Origin: Mesoflavibacter zeaxanthinifaciens DSM 18436
GTDB lineage: Bacteria; Bacteroidota; Bacteroidia; Flavobacteriales; Flavobacteriaceae
Length of the DNA stretch: 64,000 nt
Direction: 5' to 3'
Assembly (NCBI RefSeq): GCF_000422365.1
Contig: NZ_AULQ01000001.1
Location: 496,001 to 560,000 of the forward strand
Below are positions 15,758 to 24,902 of this stretch, in pieces (the first letter of the stretch is position 1; each line of letters starts with the position of its first letter). The position numbers and the translations under genes were made by a program. Below the pieces are notes generated by a model. The model was not told where the DNA came from. It was given only the letters and a program-made list of their open reading frames with translations, and made no database searches.

Positions 15758-17083
15758 TTATTTTACATCTTCATAATTGTCATCCCATTCTTTTGGATGT
15801 GGCTCATGCAATTTATCTAACGATTTTGCAACTAACATTGATACAGTAGCATCACCAGTTACATTTACCACAGTACGACACATATCTAAAGGTCTATCTA
15901 CTGCAAATATCAAGGCTAATCCAATTGGTAATAATTCCGCGGGAAAACCAATAGACTCTAAAACAATAACTAACATTACCATACCTGCACTTGGCACAGC
16001 AGCACTACCTATAGAAGCTAATAATGCGGTTAAAATTATAACAATTTGATTGGTAAAAGTTAATCCTTCTGGCCAAATTACCTGCATAATAAAAACAGCT
16101 GCTATACCTTGGTACAAACTTGTGCCGTCCATATTGACAGTAGCACCAACAGGTAATACAAATCCAGAAACTTCTTTATCTACACCAAGATGCTCTTCAA
16201 CACGCTCCATAGTTACTGGTAAAGTTGCTGCACTACTAGAGGTGGAAAATGCTAATAATTGTGCTGGACTAATTTGTTTTAAAAACCATAATGGTGATTT
16301 TTTAGCATAAACACTAACTAAAATCAAGTAAAAACAAATCATTAAAAACAATCCTCCAACAACACATAATGCATATAATAAAAGTTTTAGTAAAATTTCT
16401 GTATCATCAAAAGCTATAATTACGTTTGCCATTAGTGCAAATACTGCGTATGGAGCAAAAAGCATAATTAAATCGACCATTTTCATTATGACTTCGTTGA
16501 GTGAATCGAAAAAATCTACCATAGGCTTGGCTTTTTTCTCTCCAATTAGCAACAAACAGATACCAACAAATAACGCAAAAAATATGACTTGTAACATTGA
16601 AGCGTCTGCAAAAGATTGAAATATATTACTCGGGAAAATATCTACTAAAGGTTGTAAAGGACCAGCGTCTTTAGTTGCGTTTGCTTTATTTAATTTATCA
16701 ACAACACCTGCATCATTTTCATACTTCATTTTAATTTTTTCGATGGTATCTTTTGGCATTCCTGTACCTGGTTTTGCAATATTTACAATGCTTAAACCAA
16801 TAACAATAGCTACTAAAGTTGTTGTTATGTAAATACCAATGGTACGTAAGCCCATTTTTTTAATTTTTGAAATATCTTTTAAATCGGAAACTCCTTTAAT
16901 TAATGATGCTAAGATTAAAGGAACAGCAATTAACTTTAAAAGATTAATAAAAATTTTACCGAATGGTGCAATCCAATTTGTTGTAAATAATTTTCCGCCA
17001 TCAATGGTATTCATTAAAAAACCAAAAATTATCCCTAGTATCATTCCTATAATAATCTTCCAATGTAACGCTAGTTTCTTCAT
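15758..17083 (-). CDS. dicarboxylate/amino acid:cation symporter (DAACS family)
   Basis: A 441-residue inner-membrane carrier of the GltP/DctA type. Diagnostic motifs are the serine-rich re-entrant loop FSTSSSAATLPVT, the NMDGTSLYQG segment in helix 7 and the late VDRPLDMCRTVVNVTGDA in helix 8. Such proteins import glutamate, aspartate or C4-dicarboxylates with Na+ or H+. An insertion of about 40 polar residues near position 120-160 (KYENDAGVVDKLNK) is present, as in some Bacteroidota homologues. Single gene between aroC and the sulfurtransferase. Confidence 0.94.
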   Translation of the reverse strand: MKKLALHWKIIIGMILGIIFGFLMNTIDGGKLFTTNWIAPFGKIFINLLKLIAVPLILASLIKGVSDLKDISKIKKMGLRTIGIYITTTLVAIVIGLSIVNIAKPGTGMPKDTIEKIKMKYENDAGVVDKLNKANATKDAGPLQPLVDIFPSNIFQSFADASMLQVIFFALFVGICLLLIGEKKAKPMVDFFDSLNEVIMKMVDLIMLFAPYAVFALMANVIIAFDDTEILLKLLLYALCVVGGLFLMICFYLILVSVYAKKSPLWFLKQISPAQLLAFSTSSSAATLPVTMERVEEHLGVDKEVSGFVLPVGATVNMDGTSLYQGIAAVFIMQVIWPEGLTFTNQIVIILTALLASIGSAAVPSAGMVMLVIVLESIGFPAELLPIGLALIFAVDRPLDMCRTVVNVTGDATVSMLVAKSLDKLHEPHPKEWDDNYEDVK

Positions 17084-17156
17084 ATAATATATTTCTTTTC
17101 CTTAGATAAATTCTGTAATTAGTTATTTTATAGTTCTTTATAAGCTTATTATATTT

Positions 17157-18215
17157 TTAGTAAATTTTATTGATCAAAAAATAATCAGCTAAAACCAGTG
17201 CAGCCATAGCTTCTACAATGGGTACAGCACGAGGTACAACACAAGGATCGTGTCTTCCTTTACCTTGCATTTCAACTTCATTCCCTTCTTTATCAATAGT
17301 GGTTTGATCTTGCATAATTGTTGCTACAGGTTTAAAAGCAACTCTAAAATAAATATCCATACCGTTACTTATTCCTCCTTGGATACCACCAGAAAGATTT
17401 GTTTTGGTACTTCCGTCAATATTAAATTGGTCGTTATGTTCACTACCTTTCATTTTAGCGCCGCAAAATCCGCTACCATATTCAAAGCCTTTTACGGCGT
17501 TTATTGATAGCATAGCTTTACCTAATTCGGCATGTAATTTATCAAAAACAGGCTCGCCTAATCCAATTGGCACATTTTTTAATACACAAGTTACTGTTCC
17601 TCCTATAGTATCACCTTCTTTTCTGATTTGCTTGATTTTTTCAATCATTTTATCAGCATATTCTTCATCTGGACAACGTACAATATTAGATTCTACTTTA
17701 GAAAAGTCTAAATCTTGGTACGGTTTTTCAAGAAAAATATCACCAACAGAAGATGTATAAGCATGAATTTGTATAGTATTAAGCATTTGCTTAGCAATTG
17801 CTCCAGCTACTACTCTACTCGCAGTTTCCCTAGCACTACTGCGTCCGCCACCACGATAATCTCTAAACCCGTATTTTTTATCGTATACAAAATCTGCATG
17901 ACTTGGTCTGTATGCATTTTTAATATGCGAATAGTCTTTAGATTTTTGATTGGCATTTTCTATAACAAAACCAATTGGTGTACCGGTAGTTTTACCTTCA
18001 AAAATACCAGAAAGAAATTTGACTTCGTCTGGTTCTTTACGTTGAGTTACAATTTTTGATTGTCCTGGTTTACGACGATTCATTTCGTGCTGGATTGCTT
18101 CAAAATCTAATTCAATTCCTGGTGGACAACCATCTATAATTCCGCCAATTGCAGTTCCGTGTGACTCACCAAATGTGGTAAGTTTAAATAAGTTTCCGAA
18201 GCTATTTCCTGCCAT
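17157..18215 (-). CDS. aroC: chorismate synthase
   Basis: A 352-residue enzyme catalysing the last shikimate step, EPSP to chorismate, with reduced FMN. It opens [18 protein letters not shown] and carries the family signatures GCPPGIELD, the RRPGQS-type [35 protein letters not shown] and the late [19 protein letters not shown]. Length and motifs are standard. Single-gene unit; an LpxH-like gene is divergent. Confidence 0.98.
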   Translation of the reverse strand: MAGNSFGNLFKLTTFGESHGTAIGGIIDGCPPGIELDFEAIQHEMNRRKPGQSKIVTQRKEPDEVKFLSGIFEGKTTGTPIGFVIENANQKSKDYSHIKNAYRPSHADFVYDKKYGFRDYRGGGRSSARETASRVVAGAIAKQMLNTIQIHAYTSSVGDIFLEKPYQDLDFSKVESNIVRCPDEEYADKMIEKIKQIRKEGDTIGGTVTCVLKNVPIGLGEPVFDKLHAELGKAMLSINAVKGFEYGSGFCGAKMKGSEHNDQFNIDGSTKTNLSGGIQGGISNGMDIYFRVAFKPVATIMQDQTTIDKEGNEVEMQGKGRHDPCVVPRAVPIVEAMAALVLADYFLINKIY

Positions 18216-18390
18216 AAATATTTAATTTACGCTAATGTAATCATAAAAAATGCCTAAACAAAACAGGTTTTATTTCAACTTTAAAAAATTGATAATATTA
18301 ACTTAACAATATACTGATAATTAAATAATTGTCTAGACACGTTGAATTAACAATCATTATCAATATTTGTAATGTAAAAAATCTAAAGTA

Positions 18391-19227
18391 TTGAAATTTA
18401 AAAGAAAAGTTGAAATTGTAGTTATATCTGATGTGCATCTTGGTACTTATGGTTGCCATGCTAAACAACTTCTTACCTATTTAAATAGTATAGAACCAAA
18501 ACATTTAATTTTAAATGGCGATATTATAGATGTTTGGCAGTTTAGTAAGCGTTACTTTCCTAAATCACATATGCAAGTGATTAAAAAAATTGTATCATTT
18601 GCTGCAAAAGGAACAAAAGTAACTTACATTACTGGAAATCATGACGAAATGCTTAGAAAGTTTACTGATACCGAAATTGGTAACATTGCAGTTGTTAATA
18701 AATTAGTTTTAGAATTAGACGATAAAAAAGCTTGGATTTTTCATGGTGATGTTTTTGATGCCTCAATCCAAAATGCTAAATGGTTAGCAAAACTTGGTGG
18801 TTATGGTTATGACCTTTTAATTTTAATAAACCGTTTTACTAATTGGATGTTAGTTAACTTAGGAAAAGAAAGATATTCTTTATCAAAACGTATTAAAAAC
18901 AGCGTAAAATCTGCAGTTAAATACATTAGTAATTTTGAAAAGACAGCTACTGATTTAGCTATAGAAAACGGTTACGATTATGTGATTTGCGGTCATATAC
19001 ACCAGCCAAAAAATGAAATCGTAGAGTCTAAAAAAGGAAAAACACACTATTTAAATTCTGGTGATTGGGTTGAAAACTTTACTGCTTTAGAATATCAGTT
19101 TAAACGCTGGAAACTATACAAATACAGCGAAGATAAACTTTCTGCTTTTTATGCTGATGAAGATCTTAAAGAAATGACAGAAGCCGAATTGATTGCGGCA
19201 ATTACAGTTATGAAACCAATGAAATAA
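18391..19227 (+). CDS. UDP-2,3-diacylglucosamine diphosphatase-like metallophosphatase
   Basis: A 278-residue calcineurin-type phosphoesterase with the metal ligands in ISDVHLGTYG (D14, H16), LNGDIIDVWQF, TGNHDE and GHIHQP. The DVWQF context and overall layout resemble LpxH/LpxH2 enzymes that cleave UDP-diacylglucosamine to lipid X during lipid A synthesis, a role that fits an outer-membrane organism. The start is TTG at 18391 because the only upstream in-frame ATG runs into a stop at once. A near-consensus AATATTTG lies 25 bp upstream. Confidence 0.85.
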   Translation: MKFKRKVEIVVISDVHLGTYGCHAKQLLTYLNSIEPKHLILNGDIIDVWQFSKRYFPKSHMQVIKKIVSFAAKGTKVTYITGNHDEMLRKFTDTEIGNIAVVNKLVLELDDKKAWIFHGDVFDASIQNAKWLAKLGGYGYDLLILINRFTNWMLVNLGKERYSLSKRIKNSVKSAVKYISNFEKTATDLAIENGYDYVICGHIHQPKNEIVESKKGKTHYLNSGDWVENFTALEYQFKRWKLYKYSEDKLSAFYADEDLKEMTEAELIAAITVMKPMK

Positions 19228-19279
19228 TTCGGTTTTTTAAAATAGATTAAGTTTCTTTACTTTGTAAAAAACGTACCAC

Positions 19280-20116
19280 ATGAAACTTACGCAATCTATT
19301 TTACTCTTATTTTTAAGTCTATTTTTATTTAATTGTTCTGATGATAGTGATGATTCAGAAATAAATAATCAAATTCAATTTTCTGGTGAGTTTTTACCAT
19401 TATCCATTGATAACCAATGGAATTATGATATAGAAAACACAAATAACAATACAAACGAAACTACAAATAGTCAAGACGTTTTAAAGGTTGAAAGTGAAAA
19501 TGCCTCAGGATTTTCTTTATCAGTTAATGATAATGGCGTAGCTAATGGAACTATGAGTGGCATTTTAACCACTGGAGATTTATCTTTAACAGAAACCACT
19601 TTAGTTTCTAACGGAACAATAGGCTTACCTATTGACGGATTTGATTTTAATATTGTTTTAGAAAATGCGTTATTATACAATACTGAAGCACCAAATGGCG
19701 AAATACTATATACACAGTCAGGTACTTTTGCTCAAGACTTTCAAGGATACCCAATAACTATTAATTATTCTTTGTTTAGCACACAGTTAGAAAACCTAGA
19801 AAATTTGGAAGTTTTAGGTGCAAATTTTGATACTGTAACATCTGCTAATATTTCACTTGAATTATCTGTATCTACAGAAGTGTCTGTATTTGGTTTAACG
19901 CAAACCATAAGTCTTTTAGATACTCAAAATGTCTTATCTGTAGATGCGTTTTATGCAAAAGATATAGGATTGATTACCGCTAATGCTAATATTGGTTATT
20001 CTTTAAACGAAAATACAGTAACCATTTTACAGCAACTAGGTGTAGATTTAAGCATGCTACCAACAAGCACGTCAATATTAAACACACAAGAATTGACAAG
20101 TTACACTTTACAATAA
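19280..20116 (+). CDS. predicted lipoprotein, beta-rich
   Basis: A 278-residue protein with a type II signal peptide: basic N-terminus, hydrophobic run and the lipobox LFNC with C19, followed by the acidic stretch SDDSDDSE often seen on flavobacterial surface lipoproteins. The rest is Ser/Thr/Asn-rich with alternating hydrophobic residues, suggesting beta structure. No domain is recognised. It probably shares a transcript with the phosphatase upstream (52-bp gap), and its last 9 bases overlap the end of the convergent FAD/Fe-S gene. Confidence 0.75.
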   Translation: MKLTQSILLLFLSLFLFNCSDDSDDSEINNQIQFSGEFLPLSIDNQWNYDIENTNNNTNETTNSQDVLKVESENASGFSLSVNDNGVANGTMSGILTTGDLSLTETTLVSNGTIGLPIDGFDFNIVLENALLYNTEAPNGEILYTQSGTFAQDFQGYPITINYSLFSTQLENLENLEVLGANFDTVTSANISLELSVSTEVSVFGLTQTISLLDTQNVLSVDAFYAKDIGLITANANIGYSLNENTVTILQQLGVDLSMLPTSTSILNTQELTSYTLQ

Positions 20117-23032
20117 AGCTTCTTTTAATATAGTTATTGGATGATATGCAGTTTTCTGAGTTCCATCTTTTATTTGATGCCTACAACTAGTACCATTTGC
20201 ACTAATTACAGTAGTTTTATCAGCTTTTCTTATTGCTGGAAATAAAGTTTGCTCGCCTATTTGCATACTTATATCAAAATGTTCTTTTTCGTACCCAAAA
20301 CTTCCTGCCATTCCGCAACAACCACTTGGTATGATTGTAACTTTATAATTTTTAGGAAGGTTTAAAACGTTAAAACTATGTATTTGATTAGACAATGCTT
20401 TTTGATGACAATGCCCATGAAATTTTATTGTTTTTTCTTCAAGAGTGAATTGATCTGAAGTGATGTGTCCTTTAGCAATTTCATTACTAATAAATTCTTC
20501 AATTAAAAAGGTGTGCTTAGCAATACGTTCTGCTGAAATTTTATCATCTACTAACTTAGAATATTCATCTTTAAACGTTAGAATAGCTGAAGGTTCTATG
20601 CCTATTAAAGGTGTGTTTTCAGTAATTAACTTTTTAAAAGTTTCAACATTTTTATCTGCTACGGTTTTTGCTTGGTCCAATAATCCTTTGGATAAAAACG
20701 AACGACCAGATTCGGTATGATTTACAATTTCAACTTGATAATTTAACGCGTTTAACACTGTTATTGCATCTTGACCTATTTGGCTATCTAATTGGTTGGT
20801 AAACTCATCATTAAATAAATATACTTTTTTTATTAAATTATTTTCAATTAATTGATTTTTAGCATTTAGGTAATATTTATCTAAACTAACACTTGATAAT
20901 AAAGGCAAACTTCTTTTAGACGCAATTCCAAAACTTTTTTTAATTAATGAAGCTGAAATTTTATTAGAAAACATAAAATTAGTTACACCTTTAAAACGTC
21001 TTCCAAATACATTTAATTGATTGTTGTAAGCAAACAATTTGGTGCGCCAACTAACTCCATTCTCTTTTTGATATTGATATAAAAACTCGGCTTTCAAACT
21101 AGCAACATCAACACTACTTGGGCATTCGCTAGCACAAGCTTTACAGCTTAGACACAAATCAAAAACATCTTTTAATTCTTTATGATTGAATTTGTTTTCT
21201 TTATCCGAAGTCGTTAAAAACTCACGTAACGCATTGGCTCTAGCTCTTGTGGTATCTTTTTCGTTTTTTGAAGCTCTGTAACTTGGACACATTGTACCGC
21301 CAAATTCTGGCAATTTTCTACAATCTCCTGATCCGTTACATTTTTCAGCTTCGCGTAAAATCCCTAAAGATTTAGAAAAATCAAGTTTAGTTTCAATACT
21401 AGGTTCTACTCTATCGGGTTGATAGCGTAAGTTTTTATCCATTGGTAATGCATCTACAATTTTACCAGGATTAAAAATATTATCAGGATCAAAAGTGTAC
21501 TTTATTTGCTTTAGTGTTTGGTAATTTTTGCTACCTATCATTAACTCGATAAACTCTGCACGTACAATACCATCACCATGTTCGCCACTAAAAGAGCCAT
21601 TATATTTTTTCACTAATTTGGCTACATCGGTTGTAATTTGCCTAAATAATTTAACGTCTTCAGATTGCTTTAAATCTAAAATTGGACGTAAATGAAGTTC
21701 GCCAGCACCAGCATGCGCATAATACACTGCATTCTGGTTGTAACGCTTCATTAAAGCAGTAAATTCATTAATGTAATTGGCTAAATCATCAACAGTTACA
21801 GCTGTATCTTCAATACAAGCAACCGCTTTTTTATCGCCAACAATATTACCTAATAATCCTAAACCTGCACTTCTTAGATTGTTAGCTTTATCTATTTCAT
21901 CTTCTATTAAAATAGGATTAGCGTAGCTTAAATTATGTGTTTCAATATCAATAATAAAAGCATTTGCTTTGTCTTTGGCGTCTGTTAATGTGTTTGCTCT
22001 AACTTCGCACATTAAAATTGCCACAGGATCACCTACTATAAAGCTTCTATTTTCTTGTTGGGTTTTATTGGCTTTTGTACAATCTAATATGGTTTTATCC
22101 ATCATTTCGCAATTAAACAAATCGTGTTGCATTGCAGGTTTTACTGCATTTAAACAATCTTCAATAGTTTTAAAGTGCATAGCAACCATGACGCGATGTT
22201 TTGGTGGTAAAGCGTCTAATTGCAAGGTGATTTCGGTGGTAAACGCTAATGTACCTTCGCTTCCTAATAATAATTTAGCGACGTTAATATCTTCTTTTTC
22301 TATTAGTTCGTCAATTGCGTAACCAGTGTTTCTTCTATGAATTTCAGGTTTTGGAAAGTTCTTTTTTATTTCGTTTACGATTTCTTCTGAAGAAATAATT
22401 TCATCTAAAACCTTATAAATATTGGCTTCTAAGGTATTATTAGATTTTAATTGCTGAATTTCACTTTTAGTTTTTGAATTAAAAACAGCTTCACTTCCAT
22501 CACTTAAAATAGTTTTTAGTTGAATAACCTTATCTCTTGTCACTCCATATTTAATAGATGTTGTTCCTGACGAGTTGTTACCAACCATTCCGCCAATCAT
22601 ACAACGATTAGACGTAGATGTATTTGGACCAAAAAATAACCCAAAGGGTTTTAAATAATTATTTAATTGATCACGAACAACACCAGGTTGTACGGTTACT
22701 GTTTTATTATTTTTATCTAAACTTATTATTTTATTGAAATGCTTTGAAACATCAACTACAATTCCGCTACCAACACATTGACCAGCAAGTGATGTACCTG
22801 CAGTACGCGGTATTAATGAAGTTTTGTTGTTTTTAGCAAAATCAATAAGTTTAATTATGTCATTTACTGTTTTTGGATAAGCAACCGCAAGTGGTAAAAT
22901 CCTATAAACAGAAGCATCTGTAGCGTATAATGTTTTTAATAGTTGGTCAAAATGAAGTGTTCCGTCTAAGTTTTTGGAAAGTGCTTGAAGCTTAGCGTTC
23001 ATAAGAGTTAGGATGTTTTTGCTAAAAATCAA
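20108..23032 (-). CDS. FAD-linked oxidase with Fe-S and CCG domains (D-lactate/glycolate dehydrogenase-like)
   Basis: A roughly 970-residue cytosolic or membrane-associated flavo-iron-sulfur protein. The N-terminal FAD-binding PCMH domain (RTAGTSLAGQCVGSGIVVD) and FAD-oxidase C domain (ending NIFNPGKIVD) are followed by Fe-S ligand clusters (CNGSGDCR and CLSCKACASECP) and a GlpC/HdrD-type C-terminal region with SGCCGMAGSFGYE. This fusion of GlcD- and GlcF-like parts oxidises 2-hydroxyacids such as D-lactate or 2-hydroxyglutarate and passes electrons to quinone; the substrate is not certain. The start could be the ATG at 23032 or, more likely from family alignment, the internal ATG at 23002 (MNAKLQALSK). 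Confidence 0.9.
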   Translation of the reverse strand: MIFSKNILTLMNAKLQALSKNLDGTLHFDQLLKTLYATDASVYRILPLAVAYPKTVNDIIKLIDFAKNNKTSLIPRTAGTSLAGQCVGSGIVVDVSKHFNKIISLDKNNKTVTVQPGVVRDQLNNYLKPFGLFFGPNTSTSNRCMIGGMVGNNSSGTTSIKYGVTRDKVIQLKTILSDGSEAVFNSKTKSEIQQLKSNNTLEANIYKVLDEIISSEEIVNEIKKNFPKPEIHRRNTGYAIDELIEKEDINVAKLLLGSEGTLAFTTEITLQLDALPPKHRVMVAMHFKTIEDCLNAVKPAMQHDLFNCEMMDKTILDCTKANKTQQENRSFIVGDPVAILMCEVRANTLTDAKDKANAFIIDIETHNLSYANPILIEDEIDKANNLRSAGLGLLGNIVGDKKAVACIEDTAVTVDDLANYINEFTALMKRYNQNAVYYAHAGAGELHLRPILDLKQSEDVKLFRQITTDVAKLVKKYNGSFSGEHGDGIVRAEFIELMIGSKNYQTLKQIKYTFDPDNIFNPGKIVDALPMDKNLRYQPDRVEPSIETKLDFSKSLGILREAEKCNGSGDCRKLPEFGGTMCPSYRASKNEKDTTRARANALREFLTTSDKENKFNHKELKDVFDLCLSCKACASECPSSVDVASLKAEFLYQYQKENGVSWRTKLFAYNNQLNVFGRRFKGVTNFMFSNKISASLIKKSFGIASKRSLPLLSSVSLDKYYLNAKNQLIENNLIKKVYLFNDEFTNQLDSQIGQDAITVLNALNYQVEIVNHTESGRSFLSKGLLDQAKTVADKNVETFKKLITENTPLIGIEPSAILTFKDEYSKLVDDKISAERIAKHTFLIEEFISNEIAKGHITSDQFTLEEKTIKFHGHCHQKALSNQIHSFNVLNLPKNYKVTIIPSGCCGMAGSFGYEKEHFDISMQIGEQTLFPAIRKADKTTVISANGTSCRHQIKDGTQKTAYHPITILKEALL

Positions 23033-23135
23033 ATTTAAGACATGTTAACTAATATTAACAACGATTTATGAACGAATTTTAACATTTGAAACGTTTTATA
23101 ATTAATTTTACGTAAAACCAAAACAATTAAAATTT

Positions 23136-23624
23136 ATGAAAAATCTTATTATTACAACTGTTGCATTATTAGGTTTTGCAACATTTACGTTTGCTCAAGA
23201 CATTTCTCCAAACGCAATTGGATTACGTTTAGGAGATAGTGATGGTTTTGGGGCAGAAATATCTTATCAAAGAGCTTTAGGAGATAACAATCGTTTAGAA
23301 GCTGACTTAGGTTTAAGAAGCGGGAATAACTACGATGGATTTAAATTAGCTGCTTTATACCAATGGGTATGGAATATTGATGGTGGTTTTAACTGGTATG
23401 CAGGTGCTGGTGGAGGATTAGGTTCTTATAGTTTTGACAATGATATACCTGGTCTTGATGATGATAGCGAAACATTTTTATTTGTAGCTGGAGATATTGG
23501 TATTGAATATAATTTTGATATTCCGTTACAGTTATCTTTAGATGCTAGACCTGAATTAGGATTTGGAGATTATAGAGATGATTTAGATTTTGACATCGCT
23601 TTAGGAATTAGATATAGATTCTAA
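23136..23624 (+). CDS. small outer-membrane beta-barrel protein
   Basis: A 162-residue secreted protein with a clear signal peptide (MKNLIITTVALLGFATFTFAQ). The mature part shows alternating strands, DLGLRSG, GLGSYSF and a C-terminal IALGIRYRF ending in an aromatic residue, typical of 8-stranded barrels inserted by BamA. Strand loops are rich in Asp and Gly (LDDDSET). The function is not known; such proteins are often abundant and stress-responsive. It is followed by a strong bidirectional terminator. Confidence 0.82.
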   Translation: MKNLIITTVALLGFATFTFAQDISPNAIGLRLGDSDGFGAEISYQRALGDNNRLEADLGLRSGNNYDGFKLAALYQWVWNIDGGFNWYAGAGGGLGSYSFDNDIPGLDDDSETFLFVAGDIGIEYNFDIPLQLSLDARPELGFGDYRDDLDFDIALGIRYRF

Positions 23625-23642
23625 ACCAATTAAAATACAAAT

Positions 23643-23675
23643 AAAAAAGCCATCTAATTTAGATGGCTTTTTTTA
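23643..23675. terminator. bidirectional terminator
   Basis: GCCATCTA (23649-23656), a 3-nt loop and TAGATGGC (23660-23667) form a perfect 8-bp stem, with A's on the left and eight T's on the right. It sits between the beta-barrel gene and the convergent bshA gene and can stop both. Confidence 0.9.
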
Positions 23676-24812
23676 TTAATATACTTTACATTTATTAAGG
23701 GTTTCTTGATAAATAGCTTCGTATTTTGGAACGATTTGTTGTATATCAAAAGTTTTGGCTTGTGACTTAGCATTTTTCTTAAACTCCTTAAATCTACTTT
23801 CATCTTTTAAAATATAAATCGCATTTTTACTCATATCTTCAACATCTCCTACTTCACTTAAAAATCCAGAAAAACCTTCTTTATTAACTTCTGGTATTCC
23901 ACCTGTATTACTTGAAATTACAGGAACACCTGACGCCATAGCTTCTAAAGCAGAAAGCCCAAAGCTTTCGGTTTTACTAGGTAGTAAAAATAAATCTGAA
24001 AAACATAGTATGCGATCAATCTCGTTACTATTCCCAAAGAAAACTACTTTATCTGCAATACCTAATTCTTCACATAAACGTTCTGCAGGTTCGCGTTCTG
24101 GTCCTTCTCCAACCATCATTAATTTGGCTGGTATTTCTTTTAGAATATTATAAAACACTTTAATTACATCTGGTATACGTTTAACTTCTCGCATATTACT
24201 AATATGCGTTATAATTTTTTCATCTTCTGTTGCCATCATAGCACGTTGACAATCTGTAAAATCATGATTAAACCTAGAAATATCTATAAAGTTAGCAACC
24301 ACATTTATTTCCTTTTTTATATTAAACAAACGCAGCGTATCTTCTTTTAAACTTTGTGATACTGTTGTAACAGCATCAGATTTGTTAATACTAAATGTTA
24401 CTGCTGGTTTGTAAAATGGATGATTACCTACAAGTGTAATATCTGTACCGTGTAAAGTTGTTACTATTGGTACATAAATACCTTCTTCTAACAACATTTT
24501 TTGAGCCATATATGCAGCATATGCATGAGGAATTGCGTAATGTACATGCAAAACTTCAATCTTATGAAGCTTTACCATATCTACCAATTTACTTGATAGA
24601 GCTAACTCGTATGGTTGATAATGAAATAATGGATATTCTGGAACATTTACTTCGTGAAAATGCACATTATTACCTAATAACTCTAATCGCACTGGTTGAT
24701 TATAGGTTATAAAATGAATTTGATGTCCACGCTTGGATAATTCTAAACCTAATTCTGTTGCAACTACACCACTACCGCCAAAGGTTGGATAACATACTAT
24801 GGCTATTCTCAT
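23676..24812 (-). CDS. bshA: N-acetyl-alpha-D-glucosaminyl L-malate synthase, bacillithiol pathway
   Basis: A 378-residue GT4-family glycosyltransferase that joins GlcNAc from UDP-GlcNAc to L-malate, the first step of bacillithiol synthesis. The N-terminus CYPTFGGSGVVATELGLEL, the HVHYAIPHAYAAYMA segment, LHGTDITLVG and the sugar-nucleotide motif KTESFGLSALEAMASGVPVI are all BshA-like. Length fits the family. It implies bacillithiol as low-molecular-weight thiol, in line with other Flavobacteriia. Other bsh genes are not in the window. Confidence 0.95.
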   Translation of the reverse strand: MRIAIVCYPTFGGSGVVATELGLELSKRGHQIHFITYNQPVRLELLGNNVHFHEVNVPEYPLFHYQPYELALSSKLVDMVKLHKIEVLHVHYAIPHAYAAYMAQKMLLEEGIYVPIVTTLHGTDITLVGNHPFYKPAVTFSINKSDAVTTVSQSLKEDTLRLFNIKKEINVVANFIDISRFNHDFTDCQRAMMATEDEKIITHISNMREVKRIPDVIKVFYNILKEIPAKLMMVGEGPEREPAERLCEELGIADKVVFFGNSNEIDRILCFSDLFLLPSKTESFGLSALEAMASGVPVISSNTGGIPEVNKEGFSGFLSEVGDVEDMSKNAIYILKDESRFKEFKKNAKSQAKTFDIQQIVPKYEAIYQETLNKCKVY

Positions 24813-24902
24813 TTATTTGATTGGTTTTAATTGAAAGGTTTTAATTTTCAAATATTTATAAGTTGGTCAATAATTTTAATTAAAACTTACAAAAGATCAT
24901 AG

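Noticed and set aside
15777-18059. Several plus-strand frames opposite the symporter and aroC genes
   Set aside because: They are complements of coding DNA with all family motifs on the minus strand, and no start signals are visible.
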